From NCBI GenBank assembly GCA_013695145.1, contig JACDBB010000139.1:1-32247 (forward strand): a stretch of DNA of 32,247 nucleotides, given 5' to 3'. Numbering within the stretch: the stretch's first letter is position 1; every line of letters begins with the position of its first letter. This DNA comes from Euzebyales bacterium. GTDB taxonomy: Bacteria; Actinomycetota; Nitriliruptoria; Euzebyales; Egibacteraceae. Positions 8,207-18,893 of the stretch are shown here, one piece after another. The notes under the pieces are model-generated. The model was not told the origin of the DNA. It worked only from the letters and a program-made list of their open reading frames with translations, and searched no databases. The position numbers and the translations under genes were made by a program.

Positions 8207-9025
8207 CTGGCCAGGCCCCGTCGCGCGCGCCTCGACACCGAGCTCGTCCGGCGCGGGCTGGCTGGCTCGCGGGCCGAGGCTCAGCGGCTGATCGCCGAGG
8301 GGCGGGTCACCGTGGCCGGCGCGCCTGCCGCCAAGCCCGCGGCGCAGGTGTCACCCGCCGAGGCGCTGGTCGTCGCGCCGGCGGGCGAGAGCTGGGCGTC
8401 CCGCGGCGGCCACAAGCTCGCCGGGGCACTCGACGAGCTGGGTGTGGCGCCAGCCGGTCGCCGCTGCCTCGACGCGGGGGCGTCGACGGGCGGGTTCACC
8501 GACGTGCTGCTCACCCGCGGCGCCGCGCACGTCGTCGCGGTCGACGTCGGCTACGGCCAGCTCGTCTGGCGGCTGGCCAGCGACGACCGCGTGACCGTGC
8601 GCGACCGCACCAACGTCCGCCATCTGCGAGCCGCCGACCTTCCGGGGCCCGCGCCCGATCTGGTCGTCGCGGACCTGTCGTTCATCTCGCTGACGCTGGT
8701 GGTGCCAGCGCTGCGGCGCTGCGCCGCGCCGGAAGCCGACCTCGTGCTGCTCGTCAAGCCCCAGTTCGAGGCTGGCGTGTCGCGCGTGGGGAAGGGCGGG
8801 GTGGTGCGCGACCCCGCAGTGTGGGAAGCGGCGCTGCGCGACGTCGCCGAGGCGGCGCGAGCCCAGGCGCTGGCCACCGCGGGCGCGTGCGCCAGCTCGC
8901 TGCCTGGCCCGTCGGGGAACGTCGAGTTCTTCCTGCACCTGCGCGCCGGGGTGGCCGACCGGCTGGACGCGGTCATCGGCGACGCGCTGGCCACGGCGCG
9001 CGAGCTGGTCCGGCGGGGTCGCTAG
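8207..9025 (+). CDS. tlyA: TlyA-type rRNA 2'-O-methyltransferase (hemolysin A family)
   Basis: TlyA methylates ribose 2'-O positions (C1920 of 23S, and C1409 of 16S in the long form), using S-adenosylmethionine. An N-terminal S4 RNA-binding domain (TELVRRGLAGSRAEAQRLIA) is followed by the FtsJ-like methyltransferase domain with CLDAGASTGGFTDVLL and VVADLSFISL. The first conventional start, GTG 8312, would delete the S4 domain. The S4 sequence is intact back to CTG 8207, which aligns with the GTG start of the mycobacterial protein (LAR here, VAR there); upstream is TAG at 8195. I therefore call a CTG start, giving 272 aa against 268 in M. tuberculosis. nadK follows after 27 bases. Confidence 0.88.
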   Translation: MARPRRARLDTELVRRGLAGSRAEAQRLIAEGRVTVAGAPAAKPAAQVSPAEALVVAPAGESWASRGGHKLAGALDELGVAPAGRRCLDAGASTGGFTDVLLTRGAAHVVAVDVGYGQLVWRLASDDRVTVRDRTNVRHLRAADLPGPAPDLVVADLSFISLTLVVPALRRCAAPEADLVLLVKPQFEAGVSRVGKGGVVRDPAVWEAALRDVAEAARAQALATAGACASSLPGPSGNVEFFLHLRAGVADRLDAVIGDALATARELVRRGR

Positions 9026-9052
9026 CTGGTCGCCTTCGTTGGCGCGGCTAGC

Positions 9053-9946
9053 ATGCGGGCTGTGACCAGCAAGCCCACCGCCACGGCCGCCGGTCCCGTC
9101 GGCACCGTCGGGCTCGTCGTGCACGGGGGCCGCAGGGAAGCTGGCGAGGCCGCGCGCGCGGCGCTGCCGCATTTCACAGACGCTGGGATCACGGTCGTGG
9201 GCTGCGTCGGTGACGGGTGGCAGGAGGGGGAGCTGCCGCTGCGGGAGGCCGCGCGGTTCGCGGACGGCCTCGACCTCGTGACCGTGTTCGGCGGCGACGG
9301 GACGTTCCTGCGGGCCGCCTACCTCGCCCGCGACCCCGGCGTCGCGCTGCTCGGGATCAACCTCGGCCGGCTCGGCTTCCTCGCCGAGCTCGAGGAGACG
9401 CAGCTGGCGCCGGCGATCGACGATCTGGCGCGCGGCGCCTTCGAGGTCGAGGAACGCATGACCCTCAACGTCGAGGTGCTGGACGCCGACCGCAACACCG
9501 TCGGTCGCAGTTGGGCGCTGAACGAGGCGTCGGTCGAGCGCACCGTCCCGCAGCGGGTGATCATCCTGGAGGTGCTCGTCGGCGAGACCTCGTTCTCGCG
9601 CGTCCCCGCCGATGCGATGATCGTCGCGACACCGACCGGTTCGACGGCGTACGCGTTCAGCGCCGGCGGCCCGATCGTCTCTCCGCTGGTGGACGCCATC
9701 CTGCTCACGCCGGTCGCCCCGCACTCGCTGTTCAACCGCACGATCGTCGTCGACCCGGCGGAGCCGCTGTCGGTGCGGCCCGTGGACGGCGAGAACCTGT
9801 GCCTGGTGAGCCTCGACGGTAGGGAGTCGATCGCCGTGCCTCGTGGCGGGCTCGTGCGCGTCTCAAGGGGGGAGCAGCCCGTGCGGATGGTGCGGCTCGA
9901 GTGCTTCGACTTCTACGCCCGGGTTCGCCAGAAGTTCAGCCTGTAG
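9053..9946 (+). CDS. nadK: NAD kinase
   Basis: Phosphorylates NAD to NADP in the cytoplasm. The 297-aa protein has the family motifs: FGGDGTFLRA (G80-G-D-G83, phosphate and catalytic Asp region), INLGRLGFL, a WALNEASVER segment supplying the NE pair, and TPTGSTAYAFSAGGPI. Its place between tlyA and recN matches other actinobacteria. The ATG at 9053 has no clear ribosome binding site. GTG at 9062 is an alternative: TAGCAT lies at 9049-9054, seven bases before it, so a leaderless mRNA is possible. RecN starts eight bases after its stop. Confidence 0.95.
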   Translation: MRAVTSKPTATAAGPVGTVGLVVHGGRREAGEAARAALPHFTDAGITVVGCVGDGWQEGELPLREAARFADGLDLVTVFGGDGTFLRAAYLARDPGVALLGINLGRLGFLAELEETQLAPAIDDLARGAFEVEERMTLNVEVLDADRNTVGRSWALNEASVERTVPQRVIILEVLVGETSFSRVPADAMIVATPTGSTAYAFSAGGPIVSPLVDAILLTPVAPHSLFNRTIVVDPAEPLSVRPVDGENLCLVSLDGRESIAVPRGGLVRVSRGEQPVRMVRLECFDFYARVRQKFSL

Positions 9947-9953
9947 CGCGGCG

Positions 9954-11624
9954 ATGCTGGAAGAGCTGCGCATCGTCGACGTCGGCGTCATCCAGGAGGT
10001 GACGCTCGAGCTCGTCGGGGGACTCAACGTCCTGACGGGCGAGACGGGCGCGGGCAAGACCATGGTCGTCAGCTCGCTCGAACTGCTGCTCGGCGCGCGG
10101 GCGGACGCCGACGCGGTGCGTACCGGCGCGGCCAGAGCGATCGTCGAGGGCCGCATCCGCCCGGCGCCAGCGGGCGCGGTGGACTGGCTGGACGAAGCCG
10201 ACGACGACCTGGTGGTCGCCAGGGAGGTCTCCGCCGACGGCGGCGGGACCCGCAGCCGGGCGCGCCTGGGCGGTCGCCTCGCTCCGGTGTCCGCCCTGAC
10301 CGAGGTGGTCGGGGCGATCGTCGAGGTCCACGGGCAGTCGGAGTCGGCCCGCCTCGGCGATACCGCGGTCCAGCGCGGCTTGCTGGACCGCAGCGGCGGG
10401 CCCGCGCTCGCCTCCGCGTACGACAGCTACCAGATGACGCACGAAGCGTGGCGCGCGGCACTGCGGGAGCTCGCCGACCTCCGCGCCGGCGCACGCGACC
10501 GGGCTCGTGAGCTGGACCGGATCTCCTTCGAGCTGGCCGAGATCGACGCCGTCGAGCCGCAACCCGGCGAGGAGGAGAAGGTCGATGCTGAGCTGGCACG
10601 CCTGGAGCACGCCGAGGGACTCATCGCCGCAGCTGGGGCGGCGGCGGCCGCGCTGACCGACGACGGCGGTGGCCGAGACGCGCTGGGAGCGGCTGTGGGT
10701 GCTCTGCGCGGGATCGCCGGGGTCGACCCGGCCCTCGACGCGTTGCACGAGCGAGCGGAGGGGCTGGCCGCCGAAGCGCAGGATCTGGGCATCGAGCTCG
10801 GTTCGTACGCGCAGTCGGCGGAGCTCGACCCGGCGCGGCTGAGCGAGTTGCGCGACCGTCGCGGCGCGCTCGGCCAGCTAGCCCGCAAGTACGGCGCCGA
10901 CGCGGAGGCCATCTGCGCCTACGCGCAGGCAGCCCGGGAGCGCTTCGCCCTGCTCAGCAGCGGCGAGGACCGCGCGGCCGCGCTCGCCGAGGAGGTCCAG
11001 CGGCTGGCCGCGCGGGTCGCGGAGGCGGGCGAAGCTCTGCGACAGGCTCGCCGGAGCGCAGGTGACCGCCTGTCCGAGCGGGTGGCGGCGCACCTCGCCG
11101 AGCTGGCCATGGCCGGGGCGGTGTTCCGCGTCGAGCTGGAGCCGGTCGAACCGGGTCCGTACGGCACCGAACGGGTGACGTTCCTGCTCGCGGCCAACAC
11201 CGGTGAGTCGCCGCTGCCGCTGGCCAAGGCCGCCAGCGGCGGGGAGCGCAGCCGCATCGCGCTGGCGGTGCGCCTGGCGCTCGCCGACGCCGACGCCACT
11301 CCGGTGCTGGTGTTCGACGAGGTGGACGTGGGGATCGGCGGCGCCGTCGCGATCGCGGTGGGACGCAAGCTGGCCGCTCTCGCGCAGGGCAGGCAGGTGG
11401 TGTGCGTGACCCACCTGGCGCAGCTCGCCGCGTTCGCCGACGCGCACTTCTCCGTCGAGAAGGCCACAGCCGGCGCACGCACCGTCGCGACCGTTCGCAG
11501 GCTGGACGACGACGAGCGCGTCACCGAGCTGTCGCGCATGCTGTCCGGCAGCCCCGACAGCGCGCTGGCGACGGGCCACGCCGCCGAACTCCTCGCCGCG
11601 GCCCGCGCCGCGCGCCCCGAGTGA
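9954..11624 (+). CDS. recN: DNA repair protein RecN
   Basis: An SMC-like ATPase that acts in double-strand break repair. The 556-aa product matches E. coli RecN in length (553 aa). The N-terminal half-site has Walker A GETGAGKT (29-36). A long alpha-helical coiled-coil region rich in E, A and R fills roughly 150-400. The C-terminal half-site has the ABC signature ASGGERSRIALAVRLAL and Walker B with the D-loop, LVFDEVDVGIGG, then the switch VCVTHLAQ. The start is ATG at 9954, eight bases after nadK ends, so the two are probably co-transcribed. Confidence 0.96.
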   Translation: MLEELRIVDVGVIQEVTLELVGGLNVLTGETGAGKTMVVSSLELLLGARADADAVRTGAARAIVEGRIRPAPAGAVDWLDEADDDLVVAREVSADGGGTRSRARLGGRLAPVSALTEVVGAIVEVHGQSESARLGDTAVQRGLLDRSGGPALASAYDSYQMTHEAWRAALRELADLRAGARDRARELDRISFELAEIDAVEPQPGEEEKVDAELARLEHAEGLIAAAGAAAAALTDDGGGRDALGAAVGALRGIAGVDPALDALHERAEGLAAEAQDLGIELGSYAQSAELDPARLSELRDRRGALGQLARKYGADAEAICAYAQAARERFALLSSGEDRAAALAEEVQRLAARVAEAGEALRQARRSAGDRLSERVAAHLAELAMAGAVFRVELEPVEPGPYGTERVTFLLAANTGESPLPLAKAASGGERSRIALAVRLALADADATPVLVFDEVDVGIGGAVAIAVGRKLAALAQGRQVVCVTHLAQLAAFADAHFSVEKATAGARTVATVRRLDDDERVTELSRMLSGSPDSALATGHAAELLAAARAARPE

Positions 11625-11676
11625 CGGGGTCGGGCGCTGCCCACCGCACGAAGGGCTTGGCGCCGACACGGCTGGC

Positions 11677-12693
11677 GTGGTTGAATCCGCGGCGAACCAC
11701 GCGCCTGCCGCCGCCGTTGCGGGCGCGGGTGATGACTGTGCCCCCAACTCGAAGGTTCACGTTCCCACCGTGGCCCCTTCCGACATCCGCGCGATCGGCC
11801 GCTTCGGTCAGCCGCTGCACTCGTCCCGTCGCTCCCGCAGACGGCGACCGAGCCTGCGCCGCCATGGCGCCGCGGGCGTGGCGACACGCCGCCCGGTCGT
11901 GCCGCGCTCTGTGCTCGCGGCGCTGGGCGTCGCGGTGCTGGCGTTCACCTACGTGGGCGTCGCCGCCGCCCGGCAGCTCCCCGTTGGGCCTGCGGCTCCC
12001 AGCGCGCTCCTGGCGGCGACCGACGGGGAGCGGGAGCGCCCGGATCCCGACGCCGCGGACCGTTCCAACCGGTCGGCGCCCGCCGCGTCCCCCGCCTTCG
12101 CCCAGATGGACGGCCTCGCCCTCGCCTTGCCGCACCCCGACCCGCTCGTGGTCGCCTTCCACGAGGCCAGCAAGGCCGAGGCGCTGACCCTGACACCGGT
12201 GGGGCGGCTCGAGGCCAACGACAACACCGCGAGGTTCGACCCGCCGCCCGACACCGCGGACGGCCCCGCCTACCGCGTCCTGTCATCCCGTGGACGCGGA
12301 CGGCCCGCCACCAGCGCGGTCGACGTCGCCGTGCCCAACGGTGATGTCGTCACGGCCCCGGTGACCGGAGAAGTCGTCGAGGTGCGGCAGTACACGCTCT
12401 ACGGCGGCGTGGAGGACTGGCGGGTCGTGATCGCGCCTCGAGGGCGCCCCGACCTGCATGTGGTGATGATCCACCTGCACCGCCCGCAGGTCCAGGTCGG
12501 CGACACGGTCACCGCAGGGCGGACGACGATGTCGCTGCCGCGCCTGCTGCCGTTCACCAGCCACGTCGACTACGTCCTCGACGACGAGCAGCCGCACGTC
12601 CACCTCGAGGTGAAGGCCGCCACCCGCGCCACGCCGCTGGACCCCAACGCTCCAGCCGTCGACGCCACCGAGCGCCTCGACGTCGCGGACTAG
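11677..12693 (+). CDS. Membrane-anchored M23/LytM-like protein, probably catalytically degenerate
   Basis: A protein of up to 338 aa. A basic cytoplasmic tail with an arginine run (51-62) precedes one membrane segment (about 79-98). A low-complexity Ala/Pro/Asp linker follows, then a LytM-type beta domain from about 195. In active M23 enzymes zinc is held by HxxxD and the second His of HxH. Here HVHLEV (307-312) and D216 remain, but the first His is Thr212 (TSAVD). It may therefore act as a non-enzymatic activator or binder, as EnvC and NlpD do. The start is uncertain: GTG 11677 lacks a ribosome binding site, and GTG 11770 is an alternative. It lies between recN and pyrG. Confidence 0.75.
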   Translation: MVESAANHAPAAAVAGAGDDCAPNSKVHVPTVAPSDIRAIGRFGQPLHSSRRSRRRRPSLRRHGAAGVATRRPVVPRSVLAALGVAVLAFTYVGVAAARQLPVGPAAPSALLAATDGERERPDPDAADRSNRSAPAASPAFAQMDGLALALPHPDPLVVAFHEASKAEALTLTPVGRLEANDNTARFDPPPDTADGPAYRVLSSRGRGRPATSAVDVAVPNGDVVTAPVTGEVVEVRQYTLYGGVEDWRVVIAPRGRPDLHVVMIHLHRPQVQVGDTVTAGRTTMSLPRLLPFTSHVDYVLDDEQPHVHLEVKAATRATPLDPNAPAVDATERLDVAD

Positions 12694-15053
<2,360 letters not shown>

Positions 15054-15056
15054 TGG

Positions 15057-15344
15057 CTATCGGCGCCGCCGGCGTCGCCGCGACCGTCGCCAGCCCAGGA
15101 GCTGGCGCTCGACGTCCGCCAGCTCCCTGCGGAGGTGCCGGTAGACCCGTTGCGGCCACCGGTACTCGGTCGCCAGGATCGCCATGCCGGCCGCCACGAT
15201 CAGCATTCCCGGGCCGGGCAACGGCATGAGGATCACGCCGATGACCGCGACGACGCCGCCGGCGAGCGTCACCAACACGCGGCGCAGCACCCGGGCGGCC
15301 GGTGGCGTCCGGCGGGGGTCGCTGCCAGCGGGGACGGCGTGCAC
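15057..15344 (-). CDS. PGPGW-type (TIGR02611-like) small membrane protein
   Basis: A 95-aa protein with one or two hydrophobic segments (about 24-45 and 46-60), separated by the motif MPLPGPGMLIVAAG. This resembles the PGPGW transmembrane family of actinobacteria. The C-terminus ends in a run of arginines, which should face the cytoplasm. No enzyme motif is present and no function is known. It is convergent with the thioredoxin-like gene, three bases apart. Confidence 0.8.
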   Translation of the reverse strand: MHAVPAGSDPRRTPPAARVLRRVLVTLAGGVVAVIGVILMPLPGPGMLIVAAGMAILATEYRWPQRVYRHLRRELADVERQLLGWRRSRRRRRRR

Positions 15345-15383
15345 CCAAGCAAACTACCCGACGGCACGGCGCTTGGCGCGCCC

Positions 15384-15412
15384 TTGACGGCGGCGAAACG
15401 CGCCGACAGGAT
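15384..15412 (+). promoter_or_regulatory. Candidate promoter upstream of the CoA ligase gene
   Basis: TTGACG (15384-15389), a 17-base spacer and CAGGAT (15407-15412) lie 72 bases before the ligase ATG. The -35 element is close to consensus and the -10 is plausible for a high-GC actinobacterium. A perfect palindrome overlaps the -10 region. Confidence 0.4.
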
Positions 15413-15425
15413 GGCCATGCCATCC
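15409..15425. promoter_or_regulatory. Perfect palindrome, candidate operator of the ligase-liv operon
   Basis: GGATGGC (15409-15415) and GCCATCC (15419-15425) form a perfect 7-bp inverted repeat around CAT. It overlaps the putative -10 element, where a repressor would block transcription. The PaaX-family regulator encoded at 21843-22661 is a natural candidate to bind here, but that is inference. Confidence 0.45.
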
Positions 15426-15483
15426 GGATGACGATCGTTGCGGATCCGACCGACGGCACGAGCGGACGAACGAGGAGCGGGTG

Positions 15484-16836
15484 ATGGGTGACTCGGCGTA
15501 CTGGAACCCGAAGACCGAGACGCTCGACCGCGAGGAGCTCGACGGGCTGCAGCTGACCAAGCTGCGTCGCAACTGCGAGTGGGCGGTGGCGCGCAGCGCC
15601 CACTACGCCGACACCTTCGCCGCGGCCGGGTTCGGCCCTGACCAGCTGTCGTCGCTGGAGGATCTGCGCCGCATCCCGTTCCTCACCCGCGAGGAGTGGA
15701 TGGCCTCCCAGGCGCAGGCGCCGCCGTTCGGGCGCATGCCGACCATCGGGCCCGAGCAGGCGATCCGGGTCCACACCACGTCGGGGACCAGCGGTCGGGA
15801 GCCCATCCGGGTCCTCGACGGCACCAAGGACTGGTCGTGGATGGGGGAGATGTGGGCGTACGGGCTGTGGGCGTTCGGCGTCAGGCCTGCCGACGTGGGC
15901 TATGTCGCGTTCGGCTACGGCTCGTTCATCGGCTTCTGGGGCCTGCACTACGGGTTCGAGAAGATGGGTGCGCTCAACATCCCCGGTGGCGCGCAGACCA
16001 CCGAGAACCGGGTCAGGCAGATCGTCGACTTCGGTGCCACGGTCGTGGCCTCGACCCCCACCTACGCGCTGCGCCTCGCCCAGGAGGCCCGCCAGCTGGG
16101 GGTCGACCTTCCTGGCTCGAAGGTCCAGCGGCTGATCCTGTCGGGTGAGCCGGCGGGCTCCATCCCCCAGACCAAGGCGCTGATCGAGTCGGAGTGGGGG
16201 GCCAAGGCCGCCGACACCGCGGGGATGACCGAGATCGGCACGATCATGATGTTCGAATGCTCCCACCAGCCGGGGGGCGCCCACATCATCGAGGACCACG
16301 TGATCGAGGAGGTCATCGACCCCGCCACGGGCGAGCCGGTCGGCTACGGCGAGCAGGGCGAGCGGGTGGTCACCTCCTTCGGGCGCGGCGCGATCCCCCT
16401 CATCCGCTACCGGACCGCCGACCTCGTGTGCAAGGTCCCCGCTGCGCGCTGCACCTGCGGGCGGACGTTCGATATCTACGATGGCGGGATCCTCGGCCGC
16501 GTCGACGACATGAAGCTGGTGCGCGGCACCAACGTCTACCCTCGCTCGGTGGAGGCGATCGTGCGGGAGTTCGCCGAGATCGAGGAGTTCCAGATACGCA
16601 TCACCCGGGAGGGCATCCGCGACGAGATCACTCTGCGCGTGGAGGTGGCGGAGTCGACGCCGCTCGAGACGTGGCCGCGGATGTCGGACCGGCTGGGCAA
16701 CGAGCTGGCGGCCGCGCACGAGGGGTTGCGCTTCAACGTGGAGCGGGCGGCGGCCGGCGAGCTGCCGCGCTTCGAGCTCAAGGCCAGAAGGACCGTGGAC
16801 CTGCGCGACCAGCCGATCGGAGCCGAAGGTGACTGA
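15484..16836 (+). CDS. Phenylacetate-CoA ligase-like adenylate-forming enzyme
   Basis: A 450-aa enzyme of the PaaK branch of the ANL superfamily, which activates an aryl or arylacetic acid to its CoA thioester with ATP. The phosphate-binding loop is TTSGTSG (98-104), later regions include AGMTEIG and IRYRTADL, and the C-terminal GRVDDMKLVRGTNVYP is diagnostic of the PaaK group. A cysteine cluster (VCKVPAARCTCGRTF) may hold a metal. The substrate cannot be read from sequence; the Liv transporter and PaaX downstream favour an aromatic or related acid. I chose ATG 15484 over the adjacent GTG 15481 because AGGAG (15473-15477) is then six bases away. The end overlaps the next gene by eight bases. 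Confidence 0.9.
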   Translation: MGDSAYWNPKTETLDREELDGLQLTKLRRNCEWAVARSAHYADTFAAAGFGPDQLSSLEDLRRIPFLTREEWMASQAQAPPFGRMPTIGPEQAIRVHTTSGTSGREPIRVLDGTKDWSWMGEMWAYGLWAFGVRPADVGYVAFGYGSFIGFWGLHYGFEKMGALNIPGGAQTTENRVRQIVDFGATVVASTPTYALRLAQEARQLGVDLPGSKVQRLILSGEPAGSIPQTKALIESEWGAKAADTAGMTEIGTIMMFECSHQPGGAHIIEDHVIEEVIDPATGEPVGYGEQGERVVTSFGRGAIPLIRYRTADLVCKVPAARCTCGRTFDIYDGGILGRVDDMKLVRGTNVYPRSVEAIVREFAEIEEFQIRITREGIRDEITLRVEVAESTPLETWPRMSDRLGNELAAAHEGLRFNVERAAAGELPRFELKARRTVDLRDQPIGAEGD

Positions 16837-17026
16837 CCTGCTGGGCCGCGAGCTCACCGCCCAGGAAGCCGAGCTGGCCGAGCTCTACGAGCGGCTCAAG
16901 ACCCTGCTGGGTGAGGACCTGCCACCCTGTGCGCAAGCAGGCGTCCGCGCCGCCCTGGTCGCCCTGTGGAACGTTGTGAACGACCTGGCGCTCGACCACG
17001 AGCACCTCAGCGACCTGGGCGCGTAG
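16829..17026 (+). CDS. Small helical protein of unknown function (65 aa)
   Basis: A 65-aa protein, almost entirely helix-forming: TAQEAELAELYERLKTLLG, then ALVALWNVVNDLALDHEHL. It has one cysteine (PPCAQAG) and no membrane segment or signal peptide. Its GTG overlaps the end of the ligase gene by eight bases and livH begins seven bases after it. It is therefore translated with the activation and transport genes and may be a subunit or chaperone of the ligase. I do not recognise the family. Confidence 0.75.
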   Translation: MTDLLGRELTAQEAELAELYERLKTLLGEDLPPCAQAGVRAALVALWNVVNDLALDHEHLSDLGA

Positions 17027-17032
17027 CGGCGC

Positions 17033-17899
17033 GTGGCGACCTTCGTCAACCTGCTCGTCGGCGGACTCCTCACCGGCGGGATCTACGCGCTGGTCGCGCT
17101 GGGTCTGGCCATCGTCTTCGGCGTGACCCGCATCCTGAACGTCGCCCATGGCGATTTCGTCATGCTGGGGGCGTTCGGGGCGTACTTGCTGTCCACGACG
17201 TTCGACGTCGGGCCGGTGTACGCCATTCCGTTCGTGTTCGTGGTCGTGGGCCTCGGCGGTGTGCTGCTCGAGCGGATCGCGGCGCGTCCGTTCCTGCGCT
17301 CCGGTCACCGTGAGCTGCTCGTCGGACCGCTGCTGGTCACCCTCGGCGTGTCGCTGGTCCTCGCCGAGCTGGTGACCCTGCGCTTCGACGCGATCGACCG
17401 GTCGGTGCGCACGGTGGCCGGGGCGGTCCGTGCCGGGCCCGTGGCGATCTCGACGACCCGGCTGGCCGCGCTCGTGGCGATGGTCCTGCTGACGGTGGCG
17501 CTGACGCTGTTCATCACCCGGACCTTCCCCGGCAGGGCGCTGCGTGCGCTGGCCCAGGACTCCGAGGGCGCCCGGCTGGTCGGCGTCGACGTCGGCGCCG
17601 CGACCCGCACGGCCTTCCTCACCTCGGCCGGGGTGGCGGGGATCGCGGGCGTGTTCTACGTCGTGCTGTTCACCGCCAACCCGCACATGGGGTTGCCACT
17701 GACTTTGAAGAGCCTCGCGGTGATCGTCCTCGGCGGTCTCGGCAGCCTGCCGGGGGCGTTCGCCGCCGGGCTGGTGCTGGGGGTGCTGGAGGCGATGACC
17801 TCCTACTACGTCGGCGGGCAGTGGACCGGCGCGGTCGCGGTGATCGCGCTCATCGGCGTGCTCGTGGTGCGCCCACAAGGCCTGTTCGTACGTGGCTAG
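17033..17899 (+). CDS. livH: Branched-chain amino acid-type ABC transporter permease LivH
   Basis: A 288-aa integral membrane permease. Family signatures are visible: LLTGGIYALVALGLAIVFGV near the start, RILNVAHGDFVMLGAF, the EAA-like segment GRALRALAQDSEGARLVGVD (cytoplasmic loop contacting the ATPases), and VLGGLGSLPGAFAAGLVLG. Together with LivM it forms the membrane channel. Transporters of this family also carry aromatic acids, amides and urea; the ligase upstream and PaaX nearby suggest an aromatic acid. The GTG at 17033 starts seven bases after the 65-aa gene. Confidence 0.94.
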   Translation: MATFVNLLVGGLLTGGIYALVALGLAIVFGVTRILNVAHGDFVMLGAFGAYLLSTTFDVGPVYAIPFVFVVVGLGGVLLERIAARPFLRSGHRELLVGPLLVTLGVSLVLAELVTLRFDAIDRSVRTVAGAVRAGPVAISTTRLAALVAMVLLTVALTLFITRTFPGRALRALAQDSEGARLVGVDVGAATRTAFLTSAGVAGIAGVFYVVLFTANPHMGLPLTLKSLAVIVLGGLGSLPGAFAAGLVLGVLEAMTSYYVGGQWTGAVAVIALIGVLVVRPQGLFVRG

Positions 17900-18893
17900 G
17901 GCCCGGGGAATCATGCCTGGCCGGCGGCTGAGTCCTCGGGCTCTGGTCCACCCCGGCGTGGGGGCTGGCGCGGTCGTCGTAGCGGTGCTGGCCGTCGGCC
18001 CGCTGCTGCTGTCGCGCTACTGGGTCGGCTTCCTGCTCGGCGTGTTCGTCATGGTGAGCCTCGCGACCAGCTACGACATCCTCGGCGGATTCGCCGGCTA
18101 CCTGAATCTTGGGCACGCGACCTTCTTCGGTGTGGGCGCGTACGCCTTCACCATCCTGGCGGGCCGGGACGTCGCCGTCCCGCTCGCGCTCATCGCTGCC
18201 GTCGTCGCGCCCGTGCTGCTGGCGCTGGTGGCTGGGCCACCGCTGCTGCGGCTGCGCGGCGTGTACTTCGCGATCGCCGCGTTCGGCTTGGTCGTGCTGT
18301 TCCGCGTGCTCGCGTACAACTTCAGCGACCTCACGGGCGGCGCGGCGGGATTGACGCTCATCACCGCCATCGAGCAGCGGACGGTGTACTGGGCGTTGCT
18401 CGCCCTCGCGGCCGCGGCGGTCCTCATCACCTTCGCGCTGACCCGCTCGCGGGCCGGCCTCGCGCTGGAGGCGATCCGCGAGGACGAGGAGGTCGCCGAG
18501 GCGTTCGGTGTGCGCCCCGGGATCGCGAAGCTCGCCGCGATGGCCCTGTCGGCCGCGATCGCCGGGCTGACGGGCGCGCTGTACGCCGTCGACGTGTTCT
18601 TCATCGGGCCGGAGACGGTGTTCGGACTGACCATCGCGCTCACGCCGATCGTGATGGCCCTGGTCGGCGGCAGCGGCGTCGTGGGCGGTCCGCTGCTGGG
18701 AGCCGTGCTCCTGTTCACCCTGTCCGAACAGGCGCGCGCGCTGATCGGCGAGTACTCCCTGCTGTTCTACGGGGTGGTGCTCACCCTGACCGGCCTGTTC
18801 ATGCCGGGAGGCGCGCTGCGCCTGCTGCGGGCGCGCCAGCGCCGCGCACGCCGTCGGCGGGCCGTGCCGGCGTCCCCGGTTCGCGCACCCTGA
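17892..18893 (+). CDS. livM: Branched-chain amino acid-type ABC transporter permease LivM
   Basis: A 333-aa membrane permease, partner of LivH. Motifs include YDILGGFAGYLNLGHATFFG, typical of LivM, and the cytoplasmic coupling segment GLALEAIREDEEVAEAFGV. Roughly nine or ten hydrophobic segments are present. The end is arginine-rich (LRARQRRARRRR), consistent with a cytoplasmic tail. GTG at 17892 lies inside the end of livH, an eight-base overlap, so translation is coupled. The TGA lies in a 14-bp tandem repeat shared with the convergent livF gene. Confidence 0.94.
   Translation: MARARGIMPGRRLSPRALVHPGVGAGAVVVAVLAVGPLLLSRYWVGFLLGVFVMVSLATSYDILGGFAGYLNLGHATFFGVGAYAFTILAGRDVAVPLALIAAVVAPVLLALVAGPPLLRLRGVYFAIAAFGLVVLFRVLAYNFSDLTGGAAGLTLITAIEQRTVYWALLALAAAAVLITFALTRSRAGLALEAIREDEEVAEAFGVRPGIAKLAAMALSAAIAGLTGALYAVDVFFIGPETVFGLTIALTPIVMALVGGSGVVGGPLLGAVLLFTLSEQARALIGEYSLLFYGVVLTLTGLFMPGGALRLLRARQRRARRRRAVPASPVRAP

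Noticed and set aside
8312-9025. GTG 8312 as the start of tlyA
   Set aside because: It would delete the S4 RNA-binding domain, which is clearly encoded in frame upstream.
8351-9724. 457-codon minus-strand frame opposite tlyA and nadK
   Set aside because: It has the same antisense artefact character and lies across two well-recognised genes.
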